Positions 16,462 to 24,785 of a stretch of DNA of 34,351 nt are shown one piece after another. The notes beneath the pieces are model-generated. The model did not search any database, was not told the DNA's origin, and was given only the letters and a program-made list of their open reading frames with translations. Numbering within the stretch: the first letter of the stretch is position 1; the number at the start of each line of letters is the position of its first letter. The position numbers and the translations under genes were made by a program. The DNA is from Spirulina sp. CCY15215. Lineage in GTDB: Bacteria; Cyanobacteriota; Cyanobacteriia; Cyanobacteriales; Spirulinaceae. The stretch lies in the NCBI RefSeq assembly GCF_016888125.1, contig NZ_JACSWA010000615.1, positions 1-34,351 on the forward strand. Direction: 5' to 3'.

Positions 16462-17034
16462 CTACTTCAACAATTCCGTTAATTCCTTCGCGGATGTTCC
16501 TAAAATTCGAGCCAGAGTATTCATTTCTTTATTGCTAAAGCCATCGCGAATTTCCATAATTTCCTTCGTAGATTTGCCGAGAATGCGGGAGAGAACCTTG
16601 AGTTGCTCATCTGTTACCTCTTTACCGCGATAAATATCTCGTAACTCTTGCGGTGACAAACGATAAGAATTACAGAAGAAAACAAACTCTTTGTCACTAA
16701 CATCAAGTTCTCTTTGGCGATCGCGCAAGAGAAAAGCAAGGGCCCTGGTGCCATGTTCGGGACGCTTGGCATTTTCCAGATAGCGCTCCATCAACTTAGT
16801 GACTTTAGCCGGATTTCCCCCCCTTTGCTTGAGCAAATCCGTACAAGCCATTTGTAATGCCTTGGTGAGAGTCTCGTTATCTTCATGAAGTTGTTCGTCT
16901 TCATTGAGAGTCTCGACAATTCTCGCAGCTATTTCCGGGCTACAGAAACCGACTTCTCGATCCTCATAAAAAATCGCAATATAGCTGCGATCGGCATTAA
17001 ATTCAAGATGCAAGGGTTGATTGGTCTGTTTCAT
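16462..17034 (-). CDS. hypothetical protein with repeated helix units
   Basis: I do not recognise this 190-aa protein. It is charged, soluble and mostly helical, with no signal or membrane segment. The second half has repeated short helix-turn-helix-like units: FFCNSYRLSPQELRDIYRG, LKVLSRILGKSTKEIMEIR and MNTLARILGTSAKELTELL. The last two are clear internal duplicates. The first ~40 residues (ADRSYIAIFYEDREVGFCSPEIA) look like a small beta domain. It converges on the glycosyltransferase gene with 13 bp between them. ATG start. DNA or protein binding is conceivable but unsupported. Confidence 0.6.
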   Translation of the reverse strand: MKQTNQPLHLEFNADRSYIAIFYEDREVGFCSPEIAARIVETLNEDEQLHEDNETLTKALQMACTDLLKQRGGNPAKVTKLMERYLENAKRPEHGTRALAFLLRDRQRELDVSDKEFVFFCNSYRLSPQELRDIYRGKEVTDEQLKVLSRILGKSTKEIMEIRDGFSNKEMNTLARILGTSAKELTELLK

Positions 17035-17092
17035 TAGCCTAATATTTTCCGATCGAGTTTGCAGATAAAACTATCGAGAAAAGGAGAGAGCA

Positions 17093-17206
17093 GTGCAAAT
17101 TGCGCGAATAAACGCAGTAATTATCTCAATAATAGCGGCTTGCGTCCTCGGTTCGACCGCATTTCGCCAGAGAAATCGTTTCTATTGTAAACCACCGCGA
17201 CGTTAA
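17093..17206 (+). CDS. possible small membrane peptide (37 aa)
   Basis: A GTG-started frame of 37 codons has an excellent Shine-Dalgarno (AAGGAG at 17081-17086, 6 nt before GTG). The peptide begins MQIARINAVIISIIAACVLG, a hydrophobic helix with a Cys at 17. It continues with a strongly basic tail of the type FRQRNRFYCKPPRR. That is the layout of a single-pass small membrane protein. I recognise no family, and the frame could be chance. It is divergent from the 190-aa gene. Confidence 0.4.
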   Translation: MQIARINAVIISIIAACVLGSTAFRQRNRFYCKPPRR

Positions 17207-17396
17207 TTTAGAGCGATCGCCTTGCTTCTTGCAAAATCAATACCTGCGAGGCATTTTGTCTTGGTGTTGTCCCGAACTTAGATTTTCGGTCGGTTTTTGA
17301 CATTTACACAACAACTTTCCCTGCTCTTGTCTGCTTGACAATGCGAACGGGATTAGGAGAACTCCAGTGAGTACCGATTGTGAGAATTGGAGATGT

Positions 17397-17450
17397 CATC
17401 TTTATTGATAGAATTGATTCTCTTTGAGTTTAACACTGTGTGCGGAGAGG
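17397..17450 (-). pseudogene. duplicated leader of a DUF433-type gene
   Basis: Read on the minus strand, this stretch ends in AATAAAGATGACA and matches the leader and start codon of the DUF433 gene at 19849-19905 at roughly four of five positions. Shared blocks include GTTAAACTCAAAGAGAA and ATAAAGATGAC. The frame that follows here runs only 31 codons and is not DUF433-like. I read it as what is left of a duplicated TA operon. Confidence 0.45.
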
Positions 17451-17477
17451 CGATCGCTCCCCTTATTTTACCAAAAA

Positions 17478-17676
17478 CGAGATCGCACTTCCTTCTCGAA
17501 CTATCCAAAAAGCGCGATCGCTTCTCTTTCTCCTACAATTTAAAAAGAGCGATCGCACTACTCGAAACAATAACAGCAATGCGTTCACGAAGTGTCTCAG
17601 AATGAAAATCGCTTCTCTTTCTGCTGCTATCTAAAAATGACGATCGCCTTCCTTGGGAAAATAACAGCAATGCGAT
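17478..17676. repeat. local repeat family, copy 1 (compound)
   Basis: A composite of modules that recur in the next 2.5 kb. They are ATCGCTTCTCTTTCTCCTAC and variants, TCTCGAACTATCCAAAAAG, AGCGATCGCACTACTCGAAA, AACAGCAATGCG, and GTTCACGAAGTGTCTCAGAA. The GCGATCGC-bearing modules face each other around TTCTCTTT...AAAAAGAG and can form an imperfect hairpin. No transposase is encoded. Confidence 0.8.
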
Positions 17677-17721
17677 ATAATCTTAGTCAACATCCGAGGG
17701 TCATATTCTTTAGATCGAGCT

Positions 17722-17970
17722 ATGCCAGAAATTACACGATTTTACGGAATAGTCATAAAAATATTTTTTGGAGATCATCCTCCACCTCACTTTCACGCAA
17801 TTTATGGTGAGTATAATGCTTTAATTGGTATTGAATCTCTACAAATTATTGAAGGAGATTTACCCAATCGAGCCGAAAAAATGGTCTTAGAATGGGCAAA
17901 TTTATACCAGAAAGATTTGTTGAATATTTGGAACACTCAAAATTTTGTAAAACTTCCACCATTAAAATAA
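17722..17970 (+). CDS. DUF4160 domain protein (TA-like pair, first gene)
   Basis: An 82-aa protein beginning MPEITRFYGIVIKIFFGDHPPPHFHAIYGEY. The invariant HPPPHFHA segment identifies DUF4160. The family nearly always occurs next to a DUF2442 gene, as here, and the pair is suspected to be a toxin-antitoxin module without a proven mechanism. The His-rich PPHFH motif could bind metal. ATG start. The next gene begins 14 bp after its stop, so the two form an operon. Repeat copies flank the pair on both sides. Confidence 0.85.
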   Translation: MPEITRFYGIVIKIFFGDHPPPHFHAIYGEYNALIGIESLQIIEGDLPNRAEKMVLEWANLYQKDLLNIWNTQNFVKLPPLK

Positions 17971-17984
17971 TTGAGAGTATAACA

Positions 17985-18272
17985 ATGAAATTTCCTCGTA
18001 TTTTTTCTGCTGAAGCGATCGACGATCGCACATTATTAGTCAAATTCACCAATCAAGGAATTCGTAAATACGATATTTCTAAATTGTTGGAAAATCCTCT
18101 ATTTTCCTTGTTAAGAAATCCTCAATTTTTAAGAAACTTTCGAGTTGAACCGGGAGGATATGGTCTAGTTTGGAATGAAAATATCGACATCAGTGAATAT
18201 GAACTGTGGAAAAATGGAATTGCTGTCACTGAAGAAGAAATTGTTGCCCCAGTTGAATCTACACATTGTTGA
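17985..18272 (+). CDS. DUF2442 domain protein (TA-like pair, second gene)
   Basis: A 95-aa protein: FPRIFSAEAIDDRTLLVKFTNQGIRKYDISKLLENPLF, then FRVEPGGYGLVWNENIDISEYELWKNG. The GYGLVWNENIDIS core is diagnostic of DUF2442. The frame is open from 17892, but the ATG at 17985 is chosen because TTGAGAG lies 7 nt upstream and the domain begins there. It is the presumed partner of the DUF4160 gene 14 bp upstream. The last six residues (VESTHC) run into the adjoining repeat, so the extreme C-terminus may be secondary. Confidence 0.85.
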   Translation: MKFPRIFSAEAIDDRTLLVKFTNQGIRKYDISKLLENPLFSLLRNPQFLRNFRVEPGGYGLVWNENIDISEYELWKNGIAVTEEEIVAPVESTHC

Positions 18273-18277
18273 AAATT

Positions 18278-18351
18278 GCGATCGCTTTTCTTTCTCCTAC
18301 TATTTGAAAAGAGCGATCGCACCACCCGAAAAAATATCAGAAATGCGATCG
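18278..18351. repeat. local repeat family, copy 2
   Basis: GCGATCGCTTTTCTTTCTCC, then TATTTGAAAAGAGCGATCGC, then CCGAAAAAATATCAGAAATG. It has the same modules and order as copy 1 and begins a few bases after the DUF2442 stop. Confidence 0.8.
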
Positions 18352-18484
18352 TGTTTGCCAATTTTTTTGGGTGGAATCTGGAACATTTTGGGTGCATATC
18401 GAAAATTGGTGTATGCAATACGCCCCTACCCAACATTTATTTTCTACCCCTACAAAACCGCCCAATCCTATTATTTTACCGTAG

Positions 18485-18508
18485 GGGTGCAATGCTTGCA
18501 CCCTTTTT
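18485..18508 (+). terminator. terminator-like dispersed palindrome
   Basis: Stem GGGTGCAA/TTGCACCC with a 3-nt loop, followed by TTTTTCTTTTTC. The surrounding GTAGGGGTGCAATGC and, upstream, TGTATGCAATACGCCCCTAC are motifs I recall as common dispersed cyanobacterial repeats. It can end transcription from the DUF4160/DUF2442 pair. Confidence 0.7.
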
Positions 18509-18523
18509 CTTTTTCGATAATAG

Positions 18524-18550
18524 AGATCGCTTTTCTTTCTCCTACTATCT
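18524..18550. repeat. local repeat family, partial copy 3
   Basis: GAGATCGCTTTTCTTTCTCC followed by TACTATC, i.e. only the first module. It sits directly beyond the stop codon of the MazF-like gene. Confidence 0.65.
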
Positions 18551-18562
18551 AATTTGATATCA

Positions 18563-18898
18563 CTAACTTACTAGATAATCGCTGAGAGTTTTGAGCAGAT
18601 GTTGATGTCTTTCTGATGAAATAGCTCCAATAGAACCGATTATTTTATTGAGAGGAACTAAAGCAAGAAAACTTAAGCGAATTAAAGATTGAGTTCGTAA
18701 ACCACTGGTTGAAAAATCTGGATCGGAAGAAGAAATAATATCGTCAAAATCTACAACTTCTTGATGGAGTTGGGTGCTAATTCCACAGACAAGGAAATCT
18801 TGATAAGGTGGTAATTCGCGAAGCAGGACAACTGGACGGTTCTTAATTGTACCGTCAGCTTGAGGAATTGGAGTGAGAACAACATCAGCTTCCTTCAT
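18563..18898 (-). CDS. PemK/MazF family toxin
   Basis: A 111-aa protein of the MazF/PemK endoribonuclease fold. The order is ADVVLTPIPQADGTIKNRPVVLLRE (the strand pair with the conserved RPVV), FLVCGISTQL, a loop rich in Asp/Ser, then LRTQSLIRLSFLALVPLNKIIGSIG. This is the usual strand with the conserved Ser/Arg region followed by the I-G-x-I turn. Such toxins cut mRNA at short sequences. It begins 14 bp inside the preceding antitoxin gene, so translation is probably coupled. ATG start. Confidence 0.85.
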   Translation of the reverse strand: MKEADVVLTPIPQADGTIKNRPVVLLRELPPYQDFLVCGISTQLHQEVVDFDDIISSSDPDFSTSGLRTQSLIRLSFLALVPLNKIIGSIGAISSERHQHLLKTLSDYLVS

Positions 18899-19118
18899 AA
18901 TCAGGATTCACTGTTTTAATAGCATTCAGTGGATAATCATCGTCTTCAGCATAGGCATTGTTGAGTTGATTTTCAGACAAAGATAACCATGCTTCGCGTT
19001 CTCTAGATTGTTCTGGGAGAATTGTAACAATCAGTTTTGTGTTGGGTTGAAAGGGATAAGGTTCATCTAGTTGAATAGATTGGCCATCGAAATGGGCTGA
19101 TAAAGAAATAACCTTCAT
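18885..19118 (-). CDS. antitoxin of the MazF pair
   Basis: A 77-aa protein starting MKVISLSAHFDGQSIQLDEPYPF. Its N-terminal beta segment (LSAHFDGQSIQLDEPYPFQPNTKLIVTI) resembles the AbrB/DUF104-like N-termini found in cyanobacterial MazF antitoxins. The acidic C-terminal tail (NQLNNAYAEDDDYPLNAIK) is suited to cover the toxin. The frame is open from 19163, but the ATG at 19118 is preferred because the extra residues come from repeat-like leader DNA. It overlaps the toxin gene by 14 bp. Confidence 0.75.
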   Translation of the reverse strand: MKVISLSAHFDGQSIQLDEPYPFQPNTKLIVTILPEQSREREAWLSLSENQLNNAYAEDDDYPLNAIKTVNPDYEGS

Positions 19119-19173
19119 GGTCGAGCAATGAATGAATACGATCGCATTCTTCCATTGTATCATCTAATGAAAA

Positions 19174-19310
19174 AGGGCGATCGCTTCTCCTTCTCGAACT
19201 ATCCAAAAAGAGAGATCGCATCACTTGGAAAAATATCAGAAATGCGTTCACGAAGTGTCTCAGAATGAGAATCGCTTCTCTTTCTCTAACTATTCAAAAA
19301 GGGCGATCGT
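19174..19310. repeat. local repeat family, copy 4 (compound)
   Basis: It carries the same ordered modules as copy 1: GGCGATCGCTTCTCCTTCTC, GAACTATCCAAAAAG, ATATCAGAAATGCG, then GTTCACGAAGTGTCTCAGAA and ATCGCTTCTCTTTCTC. The block from ATGCGTTCACG to CGCTTCTCTTTCT is nearly identical in copies 1 and 4. Its right end forms the last codons of the truncated toxin gene. Confidence 0.8.
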
Positions 19311-19480
19311 TTTTCTTGTGCAAATCGCCAAACAACGCGATCGCTACTTTTAACGGATAGTCCAATTTCAGCAAAGTTTACAAAGCGAATAGAAACCAGA
19401 TCGAGCCAACCTTGATTTCCTAGACTCCCAAATAGGATAATTGCGTGTCCTTCTAAATTATGATCGATTAAAAATTTCAT
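19286..19480 (-). pseudogene. truncated PIN-like (DUF5615-type) toxin
   Basis: Only 64 codons remain. The start, MKFLIDHNLEGHAIILFGSLGNQGWLDLVSIRFV, resembles the N-terminus of DUF5615-like PIN-fold toxins of about 120 aa that pair with DUF433 proteins. It includes the acidic residue pattern of the first strand (FLIDHNL). After VVWRFAQE the frame passes into repeat copy 4 and stops. The later conserved acidic residues and the C-terminal half are missing and I find no trace of them to the left. It overlaps the DUF433 gene by 4 bp, the usual arrangement. The toxin is most likely dead. Confidence 0.65.
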
Positions 19481-19851
19481 ACTTGAGATGCACGTTTTTC
19501 TCTAATTGCTTTCAGTTTTGCACGTGCTTTTTCTGTTCCGGGTTTGGGAGGCTGCGCTGCAATGCGTTCAAATAATTCTCGATTTCTTTCTTGCCAATAT
19601 TGTTTGAGTTCTTCGGCTTCTTTGAGAATAGTTTTATATTCGGTTTCAACTTCAGGACGATGTTTTTCAATGTAGGATAATGCTGCATCAATCTGTTCGT
19701 TTGTCAGGTTAAATAATGCTTGAATAAATTTAGGAGGATATTGCGCTATTACATAGTCCATAATGTCATACAGCGTAATGCGAGTTCCTGCGATCGCCAG
19801 TCCTCTTTCTGTGCGTGCGATCGCTGTGTCGGTTTGAGTGTGAGCCGTCAT
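19477..19851 (-). CDS. DUF433 domain antitoxin
   Basis: A 124-aa protein with the DUF433 winged-helix-like core: GLAIAGTRITLYDIMDYVIAQYPPKFIQALFNLTNEQIDAALSYIEKHRPE. A long charged helix follows (TEYKTILKEAEELKQYWQERNRELFERIAAQ). DUF433 proteins act as antitoxins and repressors for PIN-like toxins. The frame opens at TTG 19860, but ATG 19851 is preferred. Its leader is duplicated at 17.4 kb. The downstream toxin is truncated, so this may be an orphan antitoxin kept for regulation or for cross-protection. Confidence 0.8.
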   Translation of the reverse strand: MTAHTQTDTAIARTERGLAIAGTRITLYDIMDYVIAQYPPKFIQALFNLTNEQIDAALSYIEKHRPEVETEYKTILKEAEELKQYWQERNRELFERIAAQPPKPGTEKARAKLKAIREKRASQV

Positions 19852-21638
<1,787 letters not shown>

Positions 21639-21651
21639 TTTCCGTGATTTG

Positions 21652-21672
21652 GTTATCAGTTATCAGTTATCA
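21652..21672. repeat. heptanucleotide repeat (GTTATCA)x3 between atpD and atpC
   Basis: Three perfect GTTATCA units, followed by the related CTAACTGGTAATTGATGACC. This STRR-type repeat accounts for much of the 94-bp gap inside an otherwise tight operon. Confidence 0.85.
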
Positions 21673-21732
21673 CTAACTGGTAATTGATGACCGATGACTG
21701 GTTTTCAGAAAGAACTAAGGAATTAAAGAACA

Positions 21733-22149
21733 ATGACATTAAATCTTCGGGTTATTTCTCCCGATAAGACGGTTTGGGATGATACCTGTCAAGAGATTAT
21801 TTTACCGAGCAGCACGGGACAGTTAGGGATTTTGAGCGGTCACGCTCCTCTTTTAACGGCTCTAGATGTTGGGGTGATGCGGGTACGTCCAGAGAAAGAT
21901 TGGCAGACGATCGCGCTCTTTGGTGGCTTTGCAGAAGTTGAAGAGAATACGGTGACAATTCTGGTCAACGGCGCTCAACGAGGAGATAGTATCGATCTCG
22001 AAGAAGCAAAGGCTGACTATGAAGAGGCGATCGCCGCTCTCAATAAAGTTGCTGAGGGCGATCGGCAAGGTAAAATTCAGGCGGAACAAGCCTTGAAACG
22101 GACGCGATCGCTGTTTCAAGCTGCGGGAGGCATGGTTAAAGATAATTAA
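21733..22149 (+). CDS. atpC: F0F1 ATP synthase subunit epsilon
   Basis: Epsilon subunit (138 aa), part of the central stalk and an inhibitor of ATP hydrolysis. The N-terminal beta sandwich is clear: LNLRVISPDKTVWDDTCQEIILPSSTGQLGILSGHAPLLTALDVG. Two C-terminal helices follow (EEAIAALNKVAEGDRQGKIQAEQALKRTRSLFQAAG). It follows atpD in the same direction after a 94-bp spacer and ends at a strong hairpin. ATG start after AAGGAATTAAAGAACA. The chloroplast name is atpE. Confidence 0.98.
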   Translation: MTLNLRVISPDKTVWDDTCQEIILPSSTGQLGILSGHAPLLTALDVGVMRVRPEKDWQTIALFGGFAEVEENTVTILVNGAQRGDSIDLEEAKADYEEAIAALNKVAEGDRQGKIQAEQALKRTRSLFQAAGGMVKDN

Positions 22150-22162
22150 GTCTAAACCAAAG

Positions 22163-22189
22163 CGGGACGGAGAAAATTTCTCCGTCCCG
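22163..22189. terminator. hairpin between atpC and the PSRP-3 gene
   Basis: CGGGACGGAGAAA pairs with TTTCTCCGTCCCG over 13 bp, with a single unpaired A at the turn. It lies between converging genes and can serve both. The flanking T run is weak. Confidence 0.75.
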
Positions 22190-22211
22190 TACATTTGTCC
22201 CAAAGGTATTT

Positions 22212-22520
22212 TTAATTACTACCTGTAAAAACAACTTCTGGAAATTTATCTTGAGCTTTGTTCATGGGAGTACGCTTGCCTTCTTCTTGCCAGTAGTTAA
22301 TCACTTCCGTGGCTTTATTGAGAAGTTCGATACGCTCGGTTTCACCGATCCAATGTTTGGCTTCTAATTCGGTTTTAAGTTCCTCCCAAGCATCCGTGCG
22401 CGGCCAGAAAAAATACTTGGTTAAAGGACTGGTTCCTTTCCCGACGATTTGATCGACGGCGATCGCCACATTTGCATCCAACCACAGGATCTTTAAGATA
22501 AATCTAGGTTCTATTTCCAA
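22212..22520 (-). CDS. ycf65: 30S ribosomal protein PSRP-3 (Ycf65)
   Basis: Ribosomal small-subunit protein shared by cyanobacteria and plastids (PSRP-3/Ycf65), 102 aa from this start. The diagnostic run is [21 protein letters not shown], then [19 protein letters not shown], then [16 protein letters not shown] and [10 protein letters not shown]. The start choice matters. An in-frame GTG at 22526 overlaps the Shine-Dalgarno GGAGG (22530-22526) and cannot be used with it. The TTG at 22520 has ideal 5-nt spacing and is preferred. It converges on atpC. Confidence 0.92.
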   Translation of the reverse strand: MEIEPRFILKILWLDANVAIAVDQIVGKGTSPLTKYFFWPRTDAWEELKTELEAKHWIGETERIELLNKATEVINYWQEEGKRTPMNKAQDKFPEVVFTGSN

Positions 22521-22616
22521 TGACACCTCCTATTTGCGTCTCAGACGAGTTAAAAAATAAATCGACAATTTACTATTATATCTTAGATTTAGGATAGCAC
22601 TAAAATAAACATAAAC

Positions 22617-23390
22617 ATGATTATTGTTTTTGATATCGATGGTGTAGTGCGAGATGTGGGTAATTCTTATCGTCGCGCCCTAGCAGATACGGTGGAAGAG
22701 TTTACCCAGGGGGGCTATCGTCCCAGCCAAGAGGACATCGATCGCCTCAAATCTGAGGGAATTTGGAATAATGATTGGGAGGGCTCCCAAGAGTTAATTT
22801 ATCGTTATTTTGAGTCCCAAGGCAAAAAGCGGGCTGAAATTGAATTGAATTATGCGGCGATCGTTGAGTTTTTCCAATCTCGCTATCGCGGTGCAGACGG
22901 TGAAAATTTCAATGGTTACATTACCACAGAACCGCTATTATTGCAAGCAAAATATTTAGAAACTTTGAGTAAAAATGGGATAGCATGGGGCTTTTTTAGC
23001 GGTGCTACCCGAGGGTCTGCGGAATATGTTTTAGGAAGGCGTTTGGGGTTAGAAAATCCGGTTTTAATTGCGATGGAAGATGCACCTGGAAAGCCCGATC
23101 CAACGGGTCTTTTTGAGACTGTGAAACAGTTAGAAATAAAGCACAATTTGGCAGCAAATTTGCCTGTATTTTATGCGGGGGATACAGTGGCAGATATGTA
23201 CACGGTAGAGAAAGCAAGGGAATTATATCCAGAAAGAATATGGATAGGTGTTGGCATTTTACCCCCTCATGTTCAATCGAGTCCAGAATCGAGAGAAAGC
23301 TATGAGACGCAGTTAGCACAAGCAGGGGCTAAGATTGTTTTAGGGAATGTACAAGAATTGAATTCCGAGAGGGTGCATCAGTTAATATAG
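22617..23390 (+). CDS. HAD family hydrolase (TIGR01548-like)
   Basis: Haloacid-dehalogenase superfamily phosphatase, 257 aa. Motif I is FDIDGVVRDVGNSYRRAL (nucleophile Asp6, acid/base Asp8), motif II is WGFFSGATRGSAEYVL, the Lys region is APGKPDPTGL, and motif IV is VFYAGDTVADMYTV. The helical cap between motifs I and II and the wording of motif I fit the TIGR01548 group of cyanobacteria and archaea, whose substrate is unknown. ATG start at 22617. It has no operon partner. Confidence 0.85.
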   Translation: MIIVFDIDGVVRDVGNSYRRALADTVEEFTQGGYRPSQEDIDRLKSEGIWNNDWEGSQELIYRYFESQGKKRAEIELNYAAIVEFFQSRYRGADGENFNGYITTEPLLLQAKYLETLSKNGIAWGFFSGATRGSAEYVLGRRLGLENPVLIAMEDAPGKPDPTGLFETVKQLEIKHNLAANLPVFYAGDTVADMYTVEKARELYPERIWIGVGILPPHVQSSPESRESYETQLAQAGAKIVLGNVQELNSERVHQLI

Positions 23391-23401
23391 AAGAAAACAA
23401 A

Positions 23402-23476
23402 AGGAGTCTGAAAGGGTGCATCTTAGATTTTTCGAGCTTAGAGGAGTTATCTAATTGGTTGGAAAACCGCGATTAA
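23402..23476 (+). pseudogene. possible C-terminal remnant of a DUF4351 (Rpn/PD-(D/E)XK) gene
   Basis: In one frame the sequence reads ILDFSSLEELSNWLENRD and then TAA. That closely resembles the very end of DUF4351-containing Rpn-type transposase/nuclease-family proteins (LDFSSLxxLxxWL). Nothing upstream continues the homology, so at most about 20 codons remain. The call rests on remembered family ends and could be chance. Confidence 0.35.
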
Positions 23477-23511
23477 TCTTACCCTGATATTGTTATTGAG
23501 TTTAATTAGTC

Positions 23512-24600
23512 ATGAAAATTTTTCTATTTTTATCAGTTTTATGGATTGCTTCTTTTTCTACAATTATTCCTGTTTTTGCTGATGATGCGATCGCGCCGGA
23601 GATTGAAGATATCTATGAGTTTAACCAAGAAGAAGAAACAATTCCTCTTACAGACAAATCAATTATTAAACAATGGCTTAATGTGGATATCTTGCATATT
23701 TTAGAAGGGCATAATGCTCCGATTATGTCTTTAGCATTTAGTCCCGATGGTCAAACTTTAGCCAGTGGAGGAAGTGAAAATGATGGCAGTATTTATGTTT
23801 GGAATGTTGATTCTGGACGGAGAATAAGGCGCAACCGCAGTCAAAATGGAAGAGTTACCGCGATCGCGATCGCCGCCGAAGGAGAGCTTATCATCAGTAG
23901 TAGCGATGTTGCAGGAGTTTCCTTATGGGAATGGCAAAACCGTAATCGAAAAACAAACAAACGCTGGATTTTAGGACATCAAAATAATGTTCTTTCCCTT
24001 GCTATTACCCCGGATAGTCAAGTCTTAATTAGCGGCGGTTTGGATGGGATTCGCGTTTGGGATTTACGCACCATGAAACCGCTTTATAACCTAGTACGTT
24101 TTGAATTAATTAATGCTTTAGCAATTCATCCTAACGGTTATATTTTAGCCAGTGGCGGACAGGATGGAACGATTAAATTATGGAATTTAAGAACAGGAGA
24201 AGTTTCCACTACAATTGATGCTCATACTGAAACCATTGATGCTTTAGCCTTTACTCCCGATGGAGAAATTCTGATTTCTGGGAGTCACGATCGCACAATC
24301 AAACTTTGGCGATCGGCAACAGGTCAGTTATTAAATACCTTAGTAGGACATACAGGGAATATTAATGCGATCGCAGTGCATCCCAGTGGTACTTTCTTTG
24401 CCAGTGGAAGTCGAGATGGGATTCGACTTTGGAATCTAGAAACAGGGGAACTCATTAACGCTTTTACGGGACATCCAGACTGGATTGAAGCCTTAGCTTT
24501 TAGTCCGGATGGTGCAATATTAGCCAGTGGTGGATTTGACGATCGCATTAAACTTTGGCATCCTGTTTCGCCAGAATTAATTAACAATGATACAGAATAA
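23512..24600 (+). CDS. exported WD40 repeat protein
   Basis: A 362-aa protein with a signal peptide (FLFLSVLWIASFSTIIPVFADD, cleavage near ADD at ~24) and seven WD40 repeats filling residues ~60-355. Examples are LEGHNAPIMSLAFSPDGQTLASGG, ILGHQNNVLSLAITPDSQVLISGG, DAHTETIDALAFTPDGEILISGSHDRTIKLW and TGHPDWIEALAFSPDGAILASGG. Seven blades close a single propeller, so the protein is probably a complete periplasmic scaffold with no enzyme domain attached. Repeat 2 is the most divergent (IAIAAEGELIISSS). The binding partner is unknown. Confidence 0.88.
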   Translation: MKIFLFLSVLWIASFSTIIPVFADDAIAPEIEDIYEFNQEEETIPLTDKSIIKQWLNVDILHILEGHNAPIMSLAFSPDGQTLASGGSENDGSIYVWNVDSGRRIRRNRSQNGRVTAIAIAAEGELIISSSDVAGVSLWEWQNRNRKTNKRWILGHQNNVLSLAITPDSQVLISGGLDGIRVWDLRTMKPLYNLVRFELINALAIHPNGYILASGGQDGTIKLWNLRTGEVSTTIDAHTETIDALAFTPDGEILISGSHDRTIKLWRSATGQLLNTLVGHTGNINAIAVHPSGTFFASGSRDGIRLWNLETGELINAFTGHPDWIEALAFSPDGAILASGGFDDRIKLWHPVSPELINNDTE

Positions 24601-24639
24601 ACATCCTCTCGTCCCTAAACGCGATCGCCATTTTCCTAG

Positions 24640-24709
24640 TGAATTTTTGAAACATTGCTAAACTTAACAGCACTGCTTTTGGTTGCCCTTCTTGGACTAA
24701 GGCGATCGC
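24640..24709 (-). pseudogene. possible Phd/YefM-type antitoxin fragment
   Basis: On the minus strand one frame reads AIALVQEGQPKAVLLSLAMFQKF, which resembles the V-x-x-x-G-x-P-x-A-V-L-x-S-x-x-x-F core of Phd/YefM antitoxins. A stop lies immediately before it, no start is present, and the reading continues as unrelated sequence. No toxin gene adjoins it. Confidence 0.3.
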
Positions 24710-24785
24710 CTAAAAATCACGACTTGGAGCAGATTCTGGTTAGTTATAATGATAAATAAGGCAACGATAGAGGAAAATCCAAATT

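Larger units (their letters stand above)
17035..17721. other. 687-bp spacer at the left edge of the TA cluster
   Basis: It contains a possible 37-codon gene with a good ribosome site, a copy of the DUF433 gene leader, and the largest copy of the local repeat family. All are listed separately. The remaining sequence shows nothing I can name. Longer frames here run through repeat DNA and are not called. Confidence 0.5.

Noticed and set aside
17387-17810. Overlapping plus-strand frames of 64-72 codons in the spacer.
   Set aside because: They are translations of repeat DNA (recurring RSHFLLELSKKR-like peptides also seen at 18.2-18.5 kb) with no ribosome sites.
18276-18557. Plus-strand frames after the DUF2442 gene.
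   Set aside because: They run through repeat copies 2 and 3 and the terminator palindrome, and their peptides mirror those from copy 1.
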